Below are positions 1 to 8,584 of a DNA stretch of 64,000 nucleotides, in pieces. Made by a program: the position numbers and the translations under genes. The stretch covers positions 62,001 to 126,000 of the forward strand of contig NZ_JAWLCI010000005.1 of the NCBI RefSeq assembly GCF_041687215.1, read 5' to 3'. The stretch is from Mariniphaga sp041687215 (GTDB lineage: Bacteria > Bacteroidota > Bacteroidia > Bacteroidales > Prolixibacteraceae). The first letter of the stretch is position 1. The number at the start of each line of letters is the position of its first letter. Below the pieces are notes generated by a model that saw only the letters and a program-made list of their open reading frames with translations, ran no database searches and had not been told where the DNA came from.

Positions 1-1195
1 GATTAACAATATATGGGTTTTGGTTGCCACATTCCTCGTAATGTTCATGCAACCGGGGTTTGCTATGGTTGAAGCCGGATTTACCCGTTCTAAGAATACG
101 GCAAACATTCTTACCAAGAACCTGATGGACTTTGCCATTGGTTCCATTTTGTTCTGGTTGATTGGATACACGTTAATGTACGGTGATTCAATTGGCGGTT
201 TTATTGGAATGCCCAGCCTTTTTTTTAACGACAACGGCATTGGCGATTACGCCAACAAAACCGACCTGATGTTCCAAACGGTTTTCGCAGCCACAGCCGC
301 AACAATTGTTTCGGGCGCAGTAGCCGAGCGTACCAAATTTAATTCATACCTGATTTTTACGGTTGTAATTACCGTATTTATTTATCCCATTTCAGGGCAC
401 TGGAAGTGGGGTGGCGGCTGGCTCGACCAACTGGGATTTCTCGATTTTGCCGGATCGACGCTGGTGCATTCAGTTGGAGCCTGGGTAGGTTTGGCAGGCG
501 CCATTGTTCTGGGGCCTCGGGCTGGTAAATATGTAAAAGGCAAGGCAAAAGCCATTCCCGGTCATAACCTCACCTTTGCAGCACTTGGCGTTTTTATTCT
601 TTGGTTTGGCTGGTTCGGTTTTAACCCGGGCTCGCAATTGGCTGCAGCCGGTAACGATAATACCCTGGCCATTGCACACATTGTACTTACAACTAACCTG
701 GCAGCAGCCGGCGGCGCAGTTGCAGCACTTTTTGTTTCCTGGTGGCGGTATAAACGTCCTGCCTTGTCGCTTGCATTAAACGGTGCTTTGGCCGGTTTGG
801 TAGCCATTACTGCAGGAACTGATATTGTTAGTCCTGGCGGAGCTCTTATTATTGGCTTGATGGCCGGAATTATCCTGGTTTTCAGTGTAGAAATTATCGA
901 CCAGAAATTTAAGGTTGACGACCCAGTTGGTGCAGTTTCTGTGCACGGAGTAAACGGTGCTTTTGGTACCCTTGCTGTAGGATTGTTTGCCACTGAAGGC
1001 GGACTGTTTTACGGTGGCGGTTTTGACTTGCTGATTTCGCAGGTAATTGGTGTGGCTGCTGTTTTTGTGTGGGCTTTCGGTTTGGGATTAATTCTGTTTA
1101 AAACCATAAAAGCAACAATCGGATTGCGTGTCTCCAAACGCATCGAAGAAGAAGGCCTCGATGTATATGAACATGGAGAAAGTGCCTACAACTAA
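1..1195 (+). CDS. amtB: Ammonium channel AmtB (5' end missing)
   Basis: Inner-membrane ammonium/ammonia channel of the Amt/MEP/Rh family. The gene enters from outside the window: codons in frame 2 already read I-N-N-I-W-V-L-V before the first internal start-like codon, which matches the first transmembrane helix of mature Amt, so only an N-terminal signal region and a few residues should be missing. About 11 hydrophobic helices follow. The twin pore histidines are visible in STLVHSVGAW and SVHGVNGAFG. The cytosolic tail RIEEEGLDVYEHGE is the segment that PII protein GlnK normally contacts. A glnK gene, if linked, would lie upstream and is not visible. Identification is very secure. Confidence 0.97.
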   Translation, partial: INNIWVLVATFLVMFMQPGFAMVEAGFTRSKNTANILTKNLMDFAIGSILFWLIGYTLMYGDSIGGFIGMPSLFFNDNGIGDYANKTDLMFQTVFAATAATIVSGAVAERTKFNSYLIFTVVITVFIYPISGHWKWGGGWLDQLGFLDFAGSTLVHSVGAWVGLAGAIVLGPRAGKYVKGKAKAIPGHNLTFAALGVFILWFGWFGFNPGSQLAAAGNDNTLAIAHIVLTTNLAAAGGAVAALFVSWWRYKRPALSLALNGALAGLVAITAGTDIVSPGGALIIGLMAGIILVFSVEIIDQKFKVDDPVGAVSVHGVNGAFGTLAVGLFATEGGLFYGGGFDLLISQVIGVAAVFVWAFGLGLILFKTIKATIGLRVSKRIEEEGLDVYEHGESAYN

Positions 1196-1233
1196 ACACC
1201 TTCTTCAGCTTTTTAGTCTGTAGCTGTCTGTAT

Positions 1234-1263
1234 GGAGCCGTTTGTAGGGGCGGCTCCTTTTTT
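1234..1263 (+). terminator. Terminator of amtB
   Basis: Inverted repeat GGAGCCG/CGGCTCC with a 10-nt loop, followed by six T residues, 38 nt after the amtB stop. This is a standard intrinsic terminator. Confidence 0.8.
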
Positions 1264-1343
1264 CAAAGAAATATCAGTTTTATTATCAAAGCAATAAACT
1301 GAAAACAGAGAAAAGTAGTTTATTTTTTATTTTAGTTAGAAGC

Positions 1344-1383
1344 AAGAACCGGTTTATTAAAAATGTAACCGGTTCTTTTTTTT
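1344..1383 (+). terminator. Second hairpin with T-tract between amtB and the DUF4494 gene
   Basis: An 11-bp perfect inverted repeat AAGAACCGGTT/AACCGGTTCTT with a 12-nt loop runs directly into a T-tract. It lies 80 nt after the amtB terminator with no open reading frame between them. It could be a back-up terminator or the 3' end of a short RNA starting between the two hairpins. I cannot tell which. Confidence 0.65.
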
Positions 1384-1386
1384 GTC

Positions 1387-1394
1387 TATTTTTG
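1387..1394 (+). promoter_or_regulatory. -7 box of the DUF4494 gene
   Basis: TATTTTTG matches the Bacteroidota -7 consensus TAnnTTTG and lies 21 nt before the ATG, so the leader would be only about 15 nt. No clear -33 TTTG was found at the usual distance. Confidence 0.45.
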
Positions 1395-1415
1395 TCCTCT
1401 TTAAAAAATTGAAAT

Positions 1416-1886
1416 ATGCAAACCTGGTTCGAATGTAAAGTGAAATACACAAAAGTTCTGGAAAGCGGTAAAGAGCAAACCGTAACCGAAAACTTTTTGC
1501 TGGATGCCGTTTCGTTTACCGATGCTGAAACACGCATAATAAGGCAAATTCAGCAAATGGTAAAAGGAGAGTTTACGGTAACCGACATAAAAAAATCGAA
1601 AATTGCCGAAGTTTTTCCCTATGATAATGGCGAATGGTGGTTTAAAGCCACTATAAATTTGGTTACCATTGATGAAGAAGCCGGAAAGGAGAAAAAACTT
1701 CGCACCTATTACGTAGTTATGGCCGACGACATTAAAGAAGCCCTGGCCAGACTGGATGAAAGTCTGTCGTACATGGTAATACCGTATGTGGTTTCATCTT
1801 TGGCAGTTAGTACCATTGTGGATGTATTTCCTTACGAACCTTCAGAATCAGTTGTGCCGGAAGGTTTTAAACCGGTTGATTCTTAA
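1416..1886 (+). CDS. DUF4494 domain-containing protein
   Basis: A 156-residue, probably cytosolic protein recognised as DUF4494, a family of unknown function largely confined to Bacteroidota. It opens with MQTWFECKVKYTKV and has no signal peptide or membrane segment. The composition suggests a mixed alpha/beta fold in which two similar stretches (around KIAEVFPYDNGEWW and TIVDVFPYEPSE) look like an internal duplication of a V-F-P-Y element. It has its own promoter and stands alone between the amtB terminators and the large gene downstream. No function can be assigned. Confidence 0.85.
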   Translation: MQTWFECKVKYTKVLESGKEQTVTENFLLDAVSFTDAETRIIRQIQQMVKGEFTVTDIKKSKIAEVFPYDNGEWWFKATINLVTIDEEAGKEKKLRTYYVVMADDIKEALARLDESLSYMVIPYVVSSLAVSTIVDVFPYEPSESVVPEGFKPVDS

Positions 1887-1978
1887 TCTGCCTCTAAAAT
1901 ATCTGCACCAGATGGCCTGAGCAAGTGATGTAAAATCATTATTAACCTCAGGTCAATAAATTCTTAAGGTCTCAATTC

Positions 1979-2011
1979 ATTGGCATTAGTCCCCAATATT
2001 TCGTATTTTCG
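1979..2011 (+). promoter_or_regulatory. Candidate promoter of the PPi-PEPCK gene
   Basis: ATTG at 1979-1982 and TATTTTCG at 2004-2011, separated by 21 nt, approximate the Bacteroidota -33/-7 pair, with one mismatch in the -7 box. The transcript would start around 2017, about 20 nt before the ATG at 2038. Confidence 0.35.
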
Positions 2012-2037
2012 TTGAAGTACTTAAAGTTACATCAATT

Positions 2038-5000
2038 ATGAAAAATATCGAAAGGAACAGGCAAAAACCAAGGAAGAAAGACCGGAGGGAAATGATTCAA
2101 TACATAAACCTGCAACTGGCTGCATTGGGCCAACCTTTGTTTACTGATGAAACAGAAGAAGGGGCTAAACTTGCAAGCGCACGTTTTATGTCGCTTACCG
2201 AGGGGTTAATCAGTAGCTTCATGGAAAAGTCGAGGTTGCTCACCGGGCATCAGTCACCAGTTGATTCACGTATTCAGAATTTTCTGGATGATTATTTAAA
2301 AGACCTTAATTTTGAAAAACCAACACGCTTGCCGGATTCCACTCTGGTTTTAAATCAACCCGGTATGGCCCGCGAAGTCAGTCTTCCGGCCAATGGCAAC
2401 TCATTCAAAAGCGAATTGTTAAGTTCTTACCGGCTGAAACAGGGAATTCTGAATAATCCGGCTGCTGACAAACGCACAACAAAAGGAACATTTCACATTG
2501 TGGAAGGCGGCCTTCCGGTTGCACTCGACAAAAAAGAAGTTCCCAAAATTGCTTTTGCCCACTTGCTTCATGAGGCTCTTCGGCCTACCGATGAAATGAA
2601 CATTCTTCCGTTTACAGCCAACCAGAACGACAAGGCAAAAACTATGGTTTCTTTATTGCTTCGCCCGGTAGTTTGTCCTGAAGTAAAAGGTGTAATCAGC
2701 GAAAAAAGTATGGAGGTACGATTTTTCGCACCCGGCAGTCTGGTTAGTAACCTCGACTTTGTGGAAACTATTTTTGGAAACGCCGGCGACCACAATCTGG
2801 CCGAAAACGATGCAGCGCTTGACATTGAGCACTGGACCGGGCATACCGGTTGCATCATTCTGGCCCCACAGCTTACAAAACTCAAAAAGAAGGACGTTGG
2901 ACTGCCGCATTATAATGATGCTACCGAAAGACAACGTAACGACGGCATGTGCTGGACTGACGAAAATGAGTTGTACAACGATGGAAGTGCCTTTAAGGTA
3001 ACCTGCCGCGACGAACGGGGAGTTGTTGTAACACTAATTGCCGACAACTATTACGGCTATTCCAAAAAAGAAATTAAAACCCAGATAAGTTATTCGGCCA
3101 ATCTTTACGGACTGGTTGAAGAAGAACATGCCGGCGGTGCTGTTGCCTTCCCTTGCGGAAACATGGGCGACAATATTTACGGGGAGCCTTTTTCAGGAAA
3201 ATTCGATCATAAATATTCTTTTGAAGATGTTAAAATACTATTGGATGGCAGAATTGATGTTTTGCCTGAAAATTATGCCATCGACAAAAAATATCCCAAT
3301 ATTATTTACATTCACGAACATGCCGATATTGACATTGATAAGGGCCATGTAACCTGGATGCACACCGGTAAAGAACAAAAGCTGAAGCTTTCTCCGGAAA
3401 AAATTTATGTGCACCCAACAGGCCATAAGTTTCAACTTGTAAAACATCCGGAACAAAAGCTTTGGCGTATTGTAGATACAGCACCCGAAGGCATTTTCTG
3501 CCATAAACCCAGCACCGTTTCGGGTGGAGGAAAATCGGAAATTTCCAAATCGATGCAAAATGCCATAAAGTATGGTTCTTTCTATATTCAGGATTTGGAA
3601 AAGGATTCTGAAATGGTGGACATGCTTATAAATTATGATTATATGCAGCGATGGAAAACCATTTATCCGAATGCCCGGCCTTCACGTCCATTTCTCAGCC
3701 CTCACAGAACTCTGGGGTCGGCAGTAAAATTGCTTACCCCGTCTGATCAATATACCGATGAATACAATGAGTTTCTTGAAAGTATTCCAACGCATGTTAA
3801 AACACTTGCGCTCTATATAAAACGTATGTACCGGACTCAGCAGGATAAGGGATCATGGAAAGAATATTTGAATGTGGAAATTGTGAATGGCCGGAACGGA
3901 AATGCTTTACGCTACAAGCACAATAAAATAATAGCCAGCTACGTCCGTATCGGGTTTAGTCCGGAAGGTCAATGGTACCTCCATAAACTCAGGTCTGATT
4001 TTATTCCCAGCCGGAAAATTCAAATGGAAGATGATATAACTGCTACTGTTACACTTCCGGCGCATCAGTTGAATAATCTTAACCCGGAATACAAAAATAA
4101 AAGTGTTAAGCTGACAGGCAATTGCGAAAGTTTTTTATTTCAAAGGCCCGACGAAGCAGTAATCAGAGGTTACGACAAAGATGCAGAGGCTGATATTGTT
4201 GAAAACAACACCTTCCTTACCAATTACGAACCGCTTACCCGACAGGATGCTATTGATTTATATGAAGATACCATTCATTTTGACCAATACACTGAGCCGG
4301 TTAAAGAATTGATTAAAAAAGTGGCAGAAGGACATAAGGATTGTTATTTTGTTGCTCCGTCGCACCCGCGGATTGTTAATGGCGTTCCCACAAACAACCC
4401 AAGATACCTGCAACGAAACCTGTTTAAAAATGAAAATGAGGAAACACATTTGGCAGAAGTGGGAGTGAGGCTTTTTAGAAAAGTTCCCAAAGATAAGCCG
4501 GTACATTTTCCGGTAAATGCTGTTCTTCCCGGACGTAGAAACAACCCGGCAGAAAAGGAAAAAGGAATCCGGTCTTTGAGCGTTTACAACCCGATTCATT
4601 ACCAGGAAATTCCTGAGCTATTTATGGATTTTATCTGCAGCCTTACGGGAAAATCACCATCAACAACCGGAGCAGGTTCTGAAGGTGCACTCACAAAAGG
4701 CCCGTTCAATATGCTGGTGCCCACAACCGATTTAAATAATGCGTTGCTTTCATATATTCTTTCCGAATATCAGGGATTCAGTTCTGCTGCCGGGTACATT
4801 GGCCAAAATAAACGGTTTGACCATGATATCAGTATTTTAGTTCCCGAAATTTGGGCACGGCTTGAACCTGAAGACCGGGATGCCAAAAAATTAATAGAAC
4901 ACAATTGTCTCGACAAGCTGGAGGATTTTGAAAACAACGGAGAAAAAATCCTGGCCAGCCGGTTGGGATACCGCATCAATAAAAATTTTGCCTTCCGCTG

Positions 5001-5517
5001 TATGAACAAACTCTTTGACGAACCGCTTGAAGTTTTCAATGATGAAATGCTTCATCCCGAAATTCAGAGTATGGAAGATTATGTGGATGGTATTAAAAAT
5101 ATTGTGGAAGCACAACAAAAAGTAGCTCTCAGATATTTTGAAGAAGGAAGTGTGGAATCTGCCATTCCGCCGCTAAAAATATTATTGCACATTATGGCAT
5201 ACTGTCATTACGAAGGAAAAGAATTAAGCGATCCGGATCTGAGAAAAGAGTTTGAAAGAGAATATGTACTTCAAACCGACTGGTACAAAGAAAGACTCCA
5301 CCTGAAGCAACAAAAGGATGTAAACTTTCTGAAAAAACAAATGCAATATTTAGAGGATTTTATTTCAGAACCCAATAATAAATTGCTTGTTGAAAAAATG
5401 GGAATTCAGAGTAAGCTGAAAAAAGCTGAGGAACAGCTTAATTACGTTGATTCTGAAAAATATTTTAATGATTTGGCTGGCACAATTGGTGCCGATCCAT
5501 TATTCAGAAGAAAATAA
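2038..5517 (+). CDS. Probable PPi-type phosphoenolpyruvate carboxykinase
   Basis: A single 1159-residue polypeptide without signal peptide or membrane segments. I recognise it as the pyrophosphate-dependent PEP carboxykinase family (first assigned in Entamoeba and Propionibacterium), which interconverts oxaloacetate plus PPi with PEP, phosphate and CO2. The length is about twice that of ATP- or GTP-PEPCK and is characteristic of the PPi type, which has two lobes. Conserved-looking stretches include GTFHIVEGGLP, WTGHTGCIILAP, AGGAVAFPCGNMGDNIYG, and a P-loop-like SGGGKSEISKS near residue 498 in the place of the nucleotide loop. The last 70 residues are charged and helical, possibly coiled coil. 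The gene is monocistronic. Family assignment is from memory of the sequence pattern, so it is moderately sure. Confidence 0.65.
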   Translation: MKNIERNRQKPRKKDRREMIQYINLQLAALGQPLFTDETEEGAKLASARFMSLTEGLISSFMEKSRLLTGHQSPVDSRIQNFLDDYLKDLNFEKPTRLPDSTLVLNQPGMAREVSLPANGNSFKSELLSSYRLKQGILNNPAADKRTTKGTFHIVEGGLPVALDKKEVPKIAFAHLLHEALRPTDEMNILPFTANQNDKAKTMVSLLLRPVVCPEVKGVISEKSMEVRFFAPGSLVSNLDFVETIFGNAGDHNLAENDAALDIEHWTGHTGCIILAPQLTKLKKKDVGLPHYNDATERQRNDGMCWTDENELYNDGSAFKVTCRDERGVVVTLIADNYYGYSKKEIKTQISYSANLYGLVEEEHAGGAVAFPCGNMGDNIYGEPFSGKFDHKYSFEDVKILLDGRIDVLPENYAIDKKYPNIIYIHEHADIDIDKGHVTWMHTGKEQKLKLSPEKIYVHPTGHKFQLVKHPEQKLWRIVDTAPEGIFCHKPSTVSGGGKSEISKSMQNAIKYGSFYIQDLEKDSEMVDMLINYDYMQRWKTIYPNARPSRPFLSPHRTLGSAVKLLTPSDQYTDEYNEFLESIPTHVKTLALYIKRMYRTQQDKGSWKEYLNVEIVNGRNGNALRYKHNKIIASYVRIGFSPEGQWYLHKLRSDFIPSRKIQMEDDITATVTLPAHQLNNLNPEYKNKSVKLTGNCESFLFQRPDEAVIRGYDKDAEADIVENNTFLTNYEPLTRQDAIDLYEDTIHFDQYTEPVKELIKKVAEGHKDCYFVAPSHPRIVNGVPTNNPRYLQRNLFKNENEETHLAEVGVRLFRKVPKDKPVHFPVNAVLPGRRNNPAEKEKGIRSLSVYNPIHYQEIPELFMDFICSLTGKSPSTTGAGSEGALTKGPFNMLVPTTDLNNALLSYILSEYQGFSSAAGYIGQNKRFDHDISILVPEIWARLEPEDRDAKKLIEHNCLDKLEDFENNGEKILASRLGYRINKNFAFRCMNKLFDEPLEVFNDEMLHPEIQSMEDYVDGIKNIVEAQQKVALRYFEEGSVESAIPPLKILLHIMAYCHYEGKELSDPDLRKEFEREYVLQTDWYKERLHLKQQKDVNFLKKQMQYLEDFISEPNNKLLVEKMGIQSKLKKAEEQLNYVDSEKYFNDLAGTIGADPLFRRK

Positions 5518-5523
5518 AAAAAA

Positions 5524-5551
5524 GCGGCCTGCCGGAATCCCGGCGGGTCGC
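5524..5551 (-). terminator. Terminator between convergent genes
   Basis: A 12-bp stem with two G-U pairs (5524-5535 with 5540-5551) and a 4-nt loop. On the minus strand it is followed by seven T residues, so it chiefly ends the gene at 5577-6257. It may also stop the PEPCK transcript from the other side. Confidence 0.75.
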
Positions 5552-5576
5552 CTTTAAAAGCTAATTATCTGGCAAA

Positions 5577-6257
5577 CTAAAGATTGACCATTACTTTGTA
5601 AAAATTAAATTCGTCGCGTTTAATCGGATCGAACTGGAAATAGGCAACAGCAATGCGGCAAATATCCTGAATAGTTTCATATATCTCTGCCACTTCTTTC
5701 TGAGCGTAAGTATTTAATTCATTCTCGCTCTCCAGTGCTTCAAAGCAACATTTAAAGTCTTCTATTTGCTGTGCAGTTTCAAAAATTTTATTAAACAACG
5801 TCTCAGGAACTCCCTTGTGTATAATTTTTTGCTTTGTTTCCTCATCGAGGTTTTTGATAAAAGTGGATAAAAGTTTATAAAGACTTAAATGATCTCCATT
5901 TTTTGCATCGCTGAAATAGTCGCTGTATCCCAGCTTTTTAAACACTTCTTTTAAAAACGATTTGTCATTTTTAAAGTCCACTTTTAAAGCAGCACGAAGA
6001 ACTTTAAGGCTTTGCAGCCCGGCTACCATTACCTCATGCCAGTCGCGGTACTTTTTATCGTAAACACTGTCGAGGTTTTCTTCATAATACTTTTCAATGG
6101 TATCGTTAATCCAAACATTTAACGAGGTAGCGTACTCCGGGTCCCAATCTTTTCTGATTCTGGACAGTTCGTAAATGTTTTCCTTGAACGATCTGGCTAT
6201 TTTTTGGCAGGCCAGAATTGTGGCAGTGCTGGTTGGACATGCAGTTGCGGTTTCCAT
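5577..6257 (-). CDS. Hypothetical helical protein
   Basis: A 226-residue protein I do not recognise. It starts METATACPTSTATILACQ and is otherwise rich in Glu, Lys and Phe, and appears almost entirely alpha-helical. It has no signal peptide, membrane segment or nucleotide-binding motif. Cysteines at the N-terminus (TACPT, ILACQ) and in the middle (FKCCFEALE) do not form a recognisable metal site. It has its own promoter and terminator and is convergent with the PEPCK gene. Codon usage looks like that of its neighbours, so it is probably a real, lineage-specific gene. Confidence 0.7.
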   Translation of the reverse strand: METATACPTSTATILACQKIARSFKENIYELSRIRKDWDPEYATSLNVWINDTIEKYYEENLDSVYDKKYRDWHEVMVAGLQSLKVLRAALKVDFKNDKSFLKEVFKKLGYSDYFSDAKNGDHLSLYKLLSTFIKNLDEETKQKIIHKGVPETLFNKIFETAQQIEDFKCCFEALESENELNTYAQKEVAEIYETIQDICRIAVAYFQFDPIKRDEFNFYKVMVNL

Positions 6258-6291
6258 GATACAGTTTTTTTTATTGAGTTAGCAGTACTTA

Positions 6292-6327
6292 CAAAACTAC
6301 CAACTATATCGGAAAACACCTGACAAA
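6292..6327 (-). promoter_or_regulatory. Candidate promoter of the helical protein gene
   Basis: On the minus strand TAGTTTTG (6299 to 6292) matches TAnnTTTG exactly. A TTTG at 6327 to 6324 is a possible -33 box, with a rather long 24-nt spacer. The leader would be about 30 nt. Confidence 0.4.
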
Positions 6328-6463
6328 TGACCAAAAATCTCAGATGTTTTACAGTTATGTTTTGAAACTATGTTACATAACAATGTTCTGGAAAATAATT
6401 TCTTATGAATATAAAGAAATTTTTCTGTAATAAACTTTAAAATAGCAAGTTATGGCAGATACG

Positions 6464-7081
6464 TCAGGAATGCCTCTTTTTTAATTCATTTACCACATCG
6501 TCGATGCGATGCCCTTTGTGCGACAATAAAACAATTAGGTGATACAATAAATCACTGGCTTCGTAAATAAAATTTTCATTGTCGTTGGCCATGGCGCCTA
6601 TAATTGTTTCAACAGCTTCCTCTCCCACTTTTTGTGAAATTTTGCCGGTTCCTTCTTTAAAAAGAGAGGTTGTGTACGAACCTTCGGGCATTTCCTGCTT
6701 GCGTTTGTCTATAAAATCCTGAAGGTAACTCAGAAAACCAATACCGGATTCTTTGTTTGTTTCGAAAAAGCAGGTATCGGCGCCGGTATGGCAAACCGGT
6801 CCCACCGGATTGGCTTTAATGAGCAAGGTGTCGTTGTCGCAATCCACCAACAGGGAAACTACGTTCAGGAAATTTCCCGACTCCTCGCCTTTGGTCCACA
6901 ACCTGTTTTTGGTTCGGCTGAAAAAGGTAACTTTTCCAATCTCTTGTGTTTTTTCCAGGGCTTCTTTATTCATAAAGCCCACCATTAACACTTTTTGGGT
7001 TGAATTATCCTGAATAACTGCCGGAACCAGTCCGTTCAATTTACCGAAGTCAATTTGTTCAATTCCTGAAAATGGATTCAT
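6464..7081 (-). CDS. hisIE: Bifunctional phosphoribosyl-AMP cyclohydrolase / phosphoribosyl-ATP pyrophosphatase
   Basis: Catalyses steps 2 and 3 of histidine synthesis. The N-terminal half (about residues 1-105) is HisI: WTKGEESGN, a metal-binding CDNDTLL, and the zinc-binding CHTGADTCF. The C-terminal half (about 115-205) is HisE, with the MazG-like EEAVET and ASDLLYHLIVLL. The 205-residue length is normal for the fused enzyme. It is the last gene of the minus-strand run, 37 nt after hisF. No strong terminator is visible behind it. Confidence 0.97.
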   Translation of the reverse strand: MNPFSGIEQIDFGKLNGLVPAVIQDNSTQKVLMVGFMNKEALEKTQEIGKVTFFSRTKNRLWTKGEESGNFLNVVSLLVDCDNDTLLIKANPVGPVCHTGADTCFFETNKESGIGFLSYLQDFIDKRKQEMPEGSYTTSLFKEGTGKISQKVGEEAVETIIGAMANDNENFIYEASDLLYHLIVLLSHKGHRIDDVVNELKKRHS

Positions 7082-7118
7082 TTGTATATATTTTGCCGCG
7101 AATTTAGCGATTTACAAT

Positions 7119-7874
7119 TTAACGCACCACAATTCCATGTTCCCGCAAATACTGCTTCAGCTCGGGAATGGGAATTTCGTTGTAATGAAAAATGCTGGCT
7201 GCCAGTCCGGCATCGGCTTTTCCTTTGGTGAAAACATCCACAAAATGCTCTTTGGCGCCTGCTCCGCCCGATGCAATAATTGGAATTTTCAACGAATCAG
7301 CCAGTAGGGCAAGCTGTTCGTTGGCAAACCCGTTTTTGGTTCCGTCATGGTTCATTGACGTAAACAGAATTTCGCCAGCGCCCCGGTCTTCTGCTTCTTT
7401 CGCCCACGAAAACAATTCCTTGTCGGTTGGAATACGTCCGCCGTTTACGGTCACTGTCCAGTGGTTGTTTTCATCTCCGCGCGCATCGATGGCCACAACT
7501 ACAAACTGGCTTCCGAAACTTTTGGCCAAATCGTCAATCAATTGCGGATTGCGTACTGCCGAAGAGTTGATGGAAATTTTATCGGCCCCGGCGCTGAGCA
7601 GTTTGTCGGCATCGATTAATTCGCTAATTCCTCCTCCAACAGTAAAGGGAATGTTCAGATGAGCGGCAATGCGTTTCACTAACTCCACAAAGGTTTTGCG
7701 GCCTTCGTGCGTTGCCGTGATGTCGAGAAAAACCAGTTCGTCTGCGCCGTCGGCAGCATATTTGGCACCCAGTACCACCGGATCGCCCACCTCTTTAATA
7801 TCCACAAAATTTATCCCCTTCACGGTTTGCCCGTTTCGGATATCGAGACACGGTATAATTCTTTTTGCAAGCAT
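7119..7874 (-). CDS. hisF: Imidazole glycerol phosphate synthase, cyclase subunit
   Basis: A (beta/alpha)8 barrel of 251 residues that, with the glutaminase HisH, makes imidazole glycerol phosphate and AICAR. The two catalytic aspartates are in CLDIRNGQTVKG (about residue 11) and VVAIDARGDE (about 130). The phosphate-binding FTVGGGIS and IASGGAG loops are intact. It follows the DUF3307 gene by 14 nt. Its obligate partner HisH is not in the window, so the his pathway genes are split between loci in this genome. Confidence 0.97.
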   Translation of the reverse strand: MLAKRIIPCLDIRNGQTVKGINFVDIKEVGDPVVLGAKYAADGADELVFLDITATHEGRKTFVELVKRIAAHLNIPFTVGGGISELIDADKLLSAGADKISINSSAVRNPQLIDDLAKSFGSQFVVVAIDARGDENNHWTVTVNGGRIPTDKELFSWAKEAEDRGAGEILFTSMNHDGTKNGFANEQLALLADSLKIPIIASGGAGAKEHFVDVFTKGKADAGLAASIFHYNEIPIPELKQYLREHGIVVR

Positions 7875-7888
7875 TCGCAGTTAAATGT

Positions 7889-8584
7889 TTAAAGTGTTTT
7901 AATTAACCAATTAATCAACAATCCCACTACAATCGCTAAAGTAAACGAAAGCAAGGTTCCCAAAAGAAAATATTCGGCTTTTTTGTTCCCGTCTTCATGG
8001 GTATCGTTAAACCGGAAAATGGATTTGGCTGCAATAAGAAATCCAATGGCAGCAAATTGGCCGGTGGTTATAAATATTATAATCAACACACGTTCGAAAA
8101 TACCAATCCATGCCGAAACATCAGGTTTGCCCTTTTTGTTTTTATCCGGAATTACAGCATTTAAAAACATGCCTGTAAAAATTCCTGTAGGATTGGTAAT
8201 TAGAACAAATCCGGCAGCATAAGTCCAAAACCTGGTCAGGTTTTCTGAAATCGATACATGGGTTGCGAGAGTTGCCAAAATCCACAAAACTGCAATATGC
8301 AAAAGCTGGTCAGCCAGAAATGCCGGAATCGTATCCGGTAATCTCGATTTAAAAAAGTCAGTTATGAAATGCAACACAAAAATTACCGGGATAAACAACC
8401 ACAGGTCAAGTTGAAAAGTGAAAAGTACCGGTAACAGTGAAGCAAGACCGGCATGTAAAATCAGCTTTTTCGACTTCCAGCCGTTTTTTCTTTTATGCTG
8501 CACCCATGTGTCGGGCTGCAGCCAGAAATCGGCAATCAAGTGCCCGGTTAACATGGGTAAAAAAACGCTATTCAGAGCTTCCAT
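7889..8584 (-). CDS. DUF3307 domain-containing membrane protein
   Basis: A 231-residue integral membrane protein with about six hydrophobic helices. The N-terminal pattern GHLIADFWLQPDTWVQHKR followed by LILHAGLASL is the DUF3307 signature. Function is unknown. The start overlaps the end of satD by 17 nt, indicating translational coupling. SatD and DUF3307 genes are commonly paired (from memory), so the two probably work together. Its position between satD and hisF looks like an insertion into a his gene run. Confidence 0.88.
   Translation of the reverse strand: MEALNSVFLPMLTGHLIADFWLQPDTWVQHKRKNGWKSKKLILHAGLASLLPVLFTFQLDLWLFIPVIFVLHFITDFFKSRLPDTIPAFLADQLLHIAVLWILATLATHVSISENLTRFWTYAAGFVLITNPTGIFTGMFLNAVIPDKNKKGKPDVSAWIGIFERVLIIIFITTGQFAAIGFLIAAKSIFRFNDTHEDGNKKAEYFLLGTLLSFTLAIVVGLLINWLIKTL

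Noticed and set aside
2038..5517. Giant protein as ATP- or GTP-type PEPCK
   Set aside because: Length is about double and the kinase loop differs from the GxxGxGKT pattern of those types.
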